Source of the DNA: an uncultured Muribaculaceae bacterium
GTDB taxonomy: Bacteria; Bacteroidota; Bacteroidia; Bacteroidales; Muribaculaceae
DNA length: 64,000 nucleotides
Assembly (NCBI GenBank): GCA_910585275.1
Contig: CAJUCW010000014.1
Coordinates: 29,927 to 93,926, forward strand
Reading direction: 5' to 3'
Shown: in pieces, positions 61,290-64,000 of the stretch
Position numbering within the stretch: position 1 is the stretch's first letter
Layout: each line of letters opens with the position of its first letter
The notes under the pieces: model-generated
What the model saw: the letters and a program-made list of their open reading frames with translations, nothing else
Database searches by the model: none
What the model was told of the DNA's origin: nothing
Translations under genes and position numbers: made by a program

Positions 61290-62324
61290 TCAGTATTTTA
61301 CTTCACATTCCACATTCATGCCAGCCCTCAGTTTCTGCATTTCCTCAGGCAAATTGTCTGCCGAGAATGATATCCTCACCGGCACCCGCTGACGCACCTT
61401 CACGAAATTGCCTGCCGAGTTGTCTTGCGGCAATACCGACAGCGACGCTCCCGTGGCTTTCGATATCGATTCCACTTTCCCCTTGAATTCCACATCCGGG
61501 ATGGCGTCCACCTTTATTGTCACGTCGCTGCCGGGGACTATGTGCTTCAGCTGCGTTTCCTTATAGTTGGCGGTCACACATACGTCGGCCGAATCAACCA
61601 CGTCGAGCAGCGTCTGTCCGGGTTGTACGAGTTGCCCCGCCTGTATCTCCTTTCTTGAGGTGTAGCCGTCGCAGGGGGCCGTTATCACGCAATACGACAG
61701 GTTAAGTTCCGCCGTTTCCAGGAGTGCTTTCGCGAGTTCTATCCCCGCATCGTTCTGCGCTATTCTCTGTCGGGTCTCAGCAACCACCGACGATGTTGCG
61801 GAGCGTTGGCGCGAAAGCATCTCGTAGCGGGCCTTCTTTGCCTCGTAGTCAGTTTTTGCCGCATCATATTGCTGGCGTGTCACGGCATCCTTCTCCAGCA
61901 GTTTCTTATAGCGCTCGAAGTCAGTGGCGGCCAGTTCCATCACCACTTTCGCTTCGGCTATCGAGGCTTCCGTTACGGCTACGTTGGCTGAGGCCACACC
62001 AACCGTGCGGTCGGCCACGTTGCGCCCTGCAAGCGCGTTCTGATAGTCCGCGCTTGCCTGCGCCACATGCAGACGCATGTCGGCGTCGTCGATTATCACG
62101 AGCGTGTCTCCTTTCTTCACCGGTTCATATTCCTCGAACCTTATCTCTTTTATATATCCCTGCACTCGGCTGTTCACAGGCACAATCTGCTGCTTCACCT
62201 GGGCGTTGTCGGTGAATTCTACATTGCCGAAACGTACGAACCGGCTGCACGCCCAGAGGGCGGCTGCCGCTATGACCGCTACGGTCACTATATATGAGGC
62301 TATTTTTTTGCTACGGTGTTTCAT
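61290..62324 (-). CDS. EmrA/HlyD-family membrane fusion protein
   Basis: A 344-aa periplasmic adaptor: one N-terminal membrane helix (~9-28), lipoyl/barrel halves (VNSRVQGYIKEIRFEEYEPV ~47-67, APCDGYTSRKEIQAGQLVQP ~220-240), an alpha-helical hairpin (~75-185) and the C-terminal beta-barrel (ETQLKHIVPGSDVTIKVDAI). It bridges the MFS pump and the outer-membrane channel. Its start overlaps the stop of the TolC gene by 4 nt (62321-62324), and the pump gene follows after 1 nt. Confidence 0.92.
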   Translation of the reverse strand: MKHRSKKIASYIVTVAVIAAAALWACSRFVRFGNVEFTDNAQVKQQIVPVNSRVQGYIKEIRFEEYEPVKKGDTLVIIDDADMRLHVAQASADYQNALAGRNVADRTVGVASANVAVTEASIAEAKVVMELAATDFERYKKLLEKDAVTRQQYDAAKTDYEAKKARYEMLSRQRSATSSVVAETRQRIAQNDAGIELAKALLETAELNLSYCVITAPCDGYTSRKEIQAGQLVQPGQTLLDVVDSADVCVTANYKETQLKHIVPGSDVTIKVDAIPDVEFKGKVESISKATGASLSVLPQDNSAGNFVKVRQRVPVRISFSADNLPEEMQKLRAGMNVECEVKY

Positions 62325-63640
62325 ATTTTTCCTGATGTGAATAAGAGTTTGTAATAATAATAGATGATGTTGATGCGGGCGTTCACGAGCATCTGTTCGG
62401 CGTCGAGTTTCGAATTGGCTGCGTCAAGCATATCGGTGATCAGCGCCATCCCTTCAGAATAGCGCGTGGAAGTGGTGTTGTAGTTCTTGTCGGCGAGTTC
62501 CACGCTTTTCTTCTGGGTTTTAAGTTCTTCGTATGCCTCCATATACCGCACATAATCGGCACGCACCCCTAAGCTTATGTTTTCTCGGGCGGCGTCAAGC
62601 TTGTCGATAGCGGTCTGTGTGGCGGCACGGCTCTTCGAAAGCGATTTGTTGCTCTTATAGAGAGAGGAGAGGTTATAGCTTATCCCAACGCCGACATACC
62701 AGTAACTGAGGTTTCTGTCAATCGGTGGCACCTCTACAAGGATAGGGCCGTCGAGGCTCCAGGCTACCTGTAGCCCGATTTTTGGCAAGCGTTCGCTTTT
62801 CGCGAGCGTTTCGACTTTCTTGCTGATTTCAACGCCCGATTGGGCGAGTTTCAGACTGGGCGACTCCGATTCTGCCGCTTCGTGCCACCATTCTTCACCT
62901 GCTGCCGGCAGTGATTTATCCAGAATAGCGGTGTCGGGCACCACTTCGGTGTCATCGCCGAGTCCGGCCGTCACCGCAAGGTTCCTGTTGAGGATGGTCA
63001 GCGTGTTGTCTATCTTTACCAATTGGAGTTCGAGGTTCGAAACGAGCAGTTCGTAGCGGGTGATGTCGTTCTGCAACGCCACTCCATGTTCGTAGCGTGC
63101 GCGCATCTCTTCAAGCACCTTCCGCGCTTGCTCTATATTGTTCTCCACAACACTGCGGAGGTTGACGAATTTGTATATGTCAAGATAAAAACCTGCCAGT
63201 TGGAACCGTATGTTGTCGCGTTGCAGTTCCGTGGCATAACGAGCTGCCGTCGATTTCAGTTCCGCCATTTCTATGCCGGCGGTGATGGCGCCTCCGGAAT
63301 AGACGGGCTGGTTGATGTGGATGCCGAGCGTGTTCCCCAAATGCGGGATAGGGGCTTTTTGATAATCGGTGAAATCACGCTTTGTGATAAAACCGTCGCC
63401 TATGTAACTGAGCGACAGGTTGGCCTCGATGTCGGGAAGATTTTTGCTCCTGGCTACGCTGATTTCACGCCGGGCTTCTTCCTCGGCGCTGAACGACGGA
63501 CGGAGTTGCACGCTGTTGGTTTCGGCGATTTCAAACAGCTCCTCCATGGTAAGGACCCGCCTTGTCTGCCCGACAACGCACACCCCGCCGCTCCACAGGG
63601 CCGCCACAAGCAACCCTGTGAGCAATCGGTGATTGTTCAT
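62321..63640 (-). CDS. TolC-family outer-membrane channel
   Basis: A 439-aa outer-membrane efflux protein (OEP, PF02321), with a signal peptide (cleavage near GGVCVVGQ ~26), two long helical repeats (~45-220 and ~260-430) and the second-repeat motif SVELADKNYNTTSTRYSEGM. First gene of the tripartite exporter operon. Length is normal for Bacteroidetes TolC homologues. Confidence 0.92.
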   Translation of the reverse strand: MNNHRLLTGLLVAALWSGGVCVVGQTRRVLTMEELFEIAETNSVQLRPSFSAEEEARREISVARSKNLPDIEANLSLSYIGDGFITKRDFTDYQKAPIPHLGNTLGIHINQPVYSGGAITAGIEMAELKSTAARYATELQRDNIRFQLAGFYLDIYKFVNLRSVVENNIEQARKVLEEMRARYEHGVALQNDITRYELLVSNLELQLVKIDNTLTILNRNLAVTAGLGDDTEVVPDTAILDKSLPAAGEEWWHEAAESESPSLKLAQSGVEISKKVETLAKSERLPKIGLQVAWSLDGPILVEVPPIDRNLSYWYVGVGISYNLSSLYKSNKSLSKSRAATQTAIDKLDAARENISLGVRADYVRYMEAYEELKTQKKSVELADKNYNTTSTRYSEGMALITDMLDAANSKLDAEQMLVNARINIIYYYYKLLFTSGKI

Positions 63641-63713
63641 TATGAAAATTTGTGGTTAATATTTAAAGTAATGTGCAAGGGGTAGGGAGAGGGGCGTTGC
63701 AAACCGGTAGAAA

Positions 63714-63739
63714 TGTAGGGACATGCCTCCGGCATGTTT
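63714..63739. repeat. Dispersed intergenic repeat (half unit)
   Basis: TGTAGGGACATGCCTCCGGC and ATGTTT, with the ACATGC/GCATGT hairpin. Same family as 40617 and 58945. The rest of 63641-64000 shows no gene I can support; it is leader and promoter space for the exporter operon plus unassigned AT-rich sequence. Confidence 0.5.
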
Positions 63740-63946
63740 GGTTGCACAGAACTTTCCTGCGTTCTAAAAAAAATGAAAATGTAATTGTTCCGGCTTTTTG
63801 CCCGGAAAAGGCTCACTGCAATGAAGCCATGACTGGAGCGGTGCTCTTCCAGTTTTCGAGGTATCCCCAATTCGTCACTACAGGGGAGGGGTAATTGGTA
63901 ATTATTATATGATTCATGTATGCGCAGCTCTTTGTGAACTGCCCTG

Positions 63947-63954
63947 CAAATTTA
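63947..63954 (-). promoter_or_regulatory. Possible -7 box (TAAATTTG) for the exporter operon
   Basis: The minus strand reads TAAATTTG, ~307 nt upstream of the TolC start. The long leader makes this uncertain. Confidence 0.3.
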
Positions 63955-64000
63955 TATAAAAAACACGAGATTTTTACACCGGCATAATAAAAAATCAAGG

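Noticed and set aside
63813..63998. 61-aa minus-strand frame at the right edge
   Set aside because: Low-complexity AT-rich sequence with no family features, overlapping the probable promoter region of the exporter operon.
1..64000. CRISPR array, tRNA or rRNA genes
   Set aside because: No regularly spaced repeats and no tRNA- or rRNA-like sequence were noticed on reading; a covariance-model search could still find a divergent tRNA.

Overview
The window looks like a chromosome segment of a gut Bacteroidales, most likely Muribaculaceae or a close relative. The evidence is two SusC/SusD pairs, two one-protein hybrid two-component systems (HTCS), a XusABC-like siderophore operon, recurrent TAnnTTTG -7 promoter boxes, weak Shine-Dalgarno sites and roughly balanced GC. 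The family-level placement is inference. No rRNA, tRNA or CRISPR array was seen.

Left part (1-13.7 kb) is an accessory, decaying region. It opens with a four-gene operon of unknown function (18-3458: a 369-aa protein possibly extending off the window, a 526-aa coiled-coil membrane protein, a 73-aa DUF6140-like protein and a 142-aa helical protein). Two cysteine-rich mini-proteins follow, the second coupled by ATGA to a 171-aa protein. Next come a DUF234-type ATPase with a nuclease-like tail, a deleted remnant of an AAA_14/DUF4143 ATPase, an eroded MntA/HepT-type toxin-antitoxin pair, a radical SAM gene split by one amber codon, and a secreted protein/LytTR/membrane phosphodiester-glycosidase-like operon. 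The region ends with a chimeric gene fragment, an intact AAA_14/DUF4143 ATPase and a WYL regulator. A 37-bp palindrome (18-1-18) occurs three times around these genes.

Middle part (13.8-41.6 kb) is a double fructan utilisation locus. On the minus strand are a secreted GH32 fructosidase, an MFS sugar permease and a fructokinase. On the plus strand two parallel modules follow each other: HTCS-1, SusC, SusD, DUF4960 surface glycan-binding lipoprotein and LamG-GH32; then HTCS-2, SusC, SusD, DUF4960 lipoprotein, divergent GH32 lipoprotein and a secreted two-domain protein. The two susC genes share a nearly identical 76-bp upstream region, so both are probably controlled through the same kind of site. 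Expected flow: surface binding and cutting of fructan, import by SusCD, trimming to fructose by periplasmic GH32, uptake by the MFS permease and phosphorylation by the kinase, with fructose sensed by the HTCS periplasmic domains.

Right part (41.8-64 kb) carries envelope functions: a secreted proline/glycine-rich protein, a TonB-linked outer-membrane beta-barrel protein, an OPT-family peptide transporter, a secreted esterase/peptidase-like lipoprotein, a xusABC-like operon (PepSY membrane protein, DUF4374 lipoprotein, TonB receptor), an RND efflux pump without adjacent partners, a divergent LytS/LytTR two-component pair, a PepSY-like secreted protein and an EmrB/EmrA/TolC-type tripartite exporter. 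Small palindromic intergenic repeats are scattered through this part.
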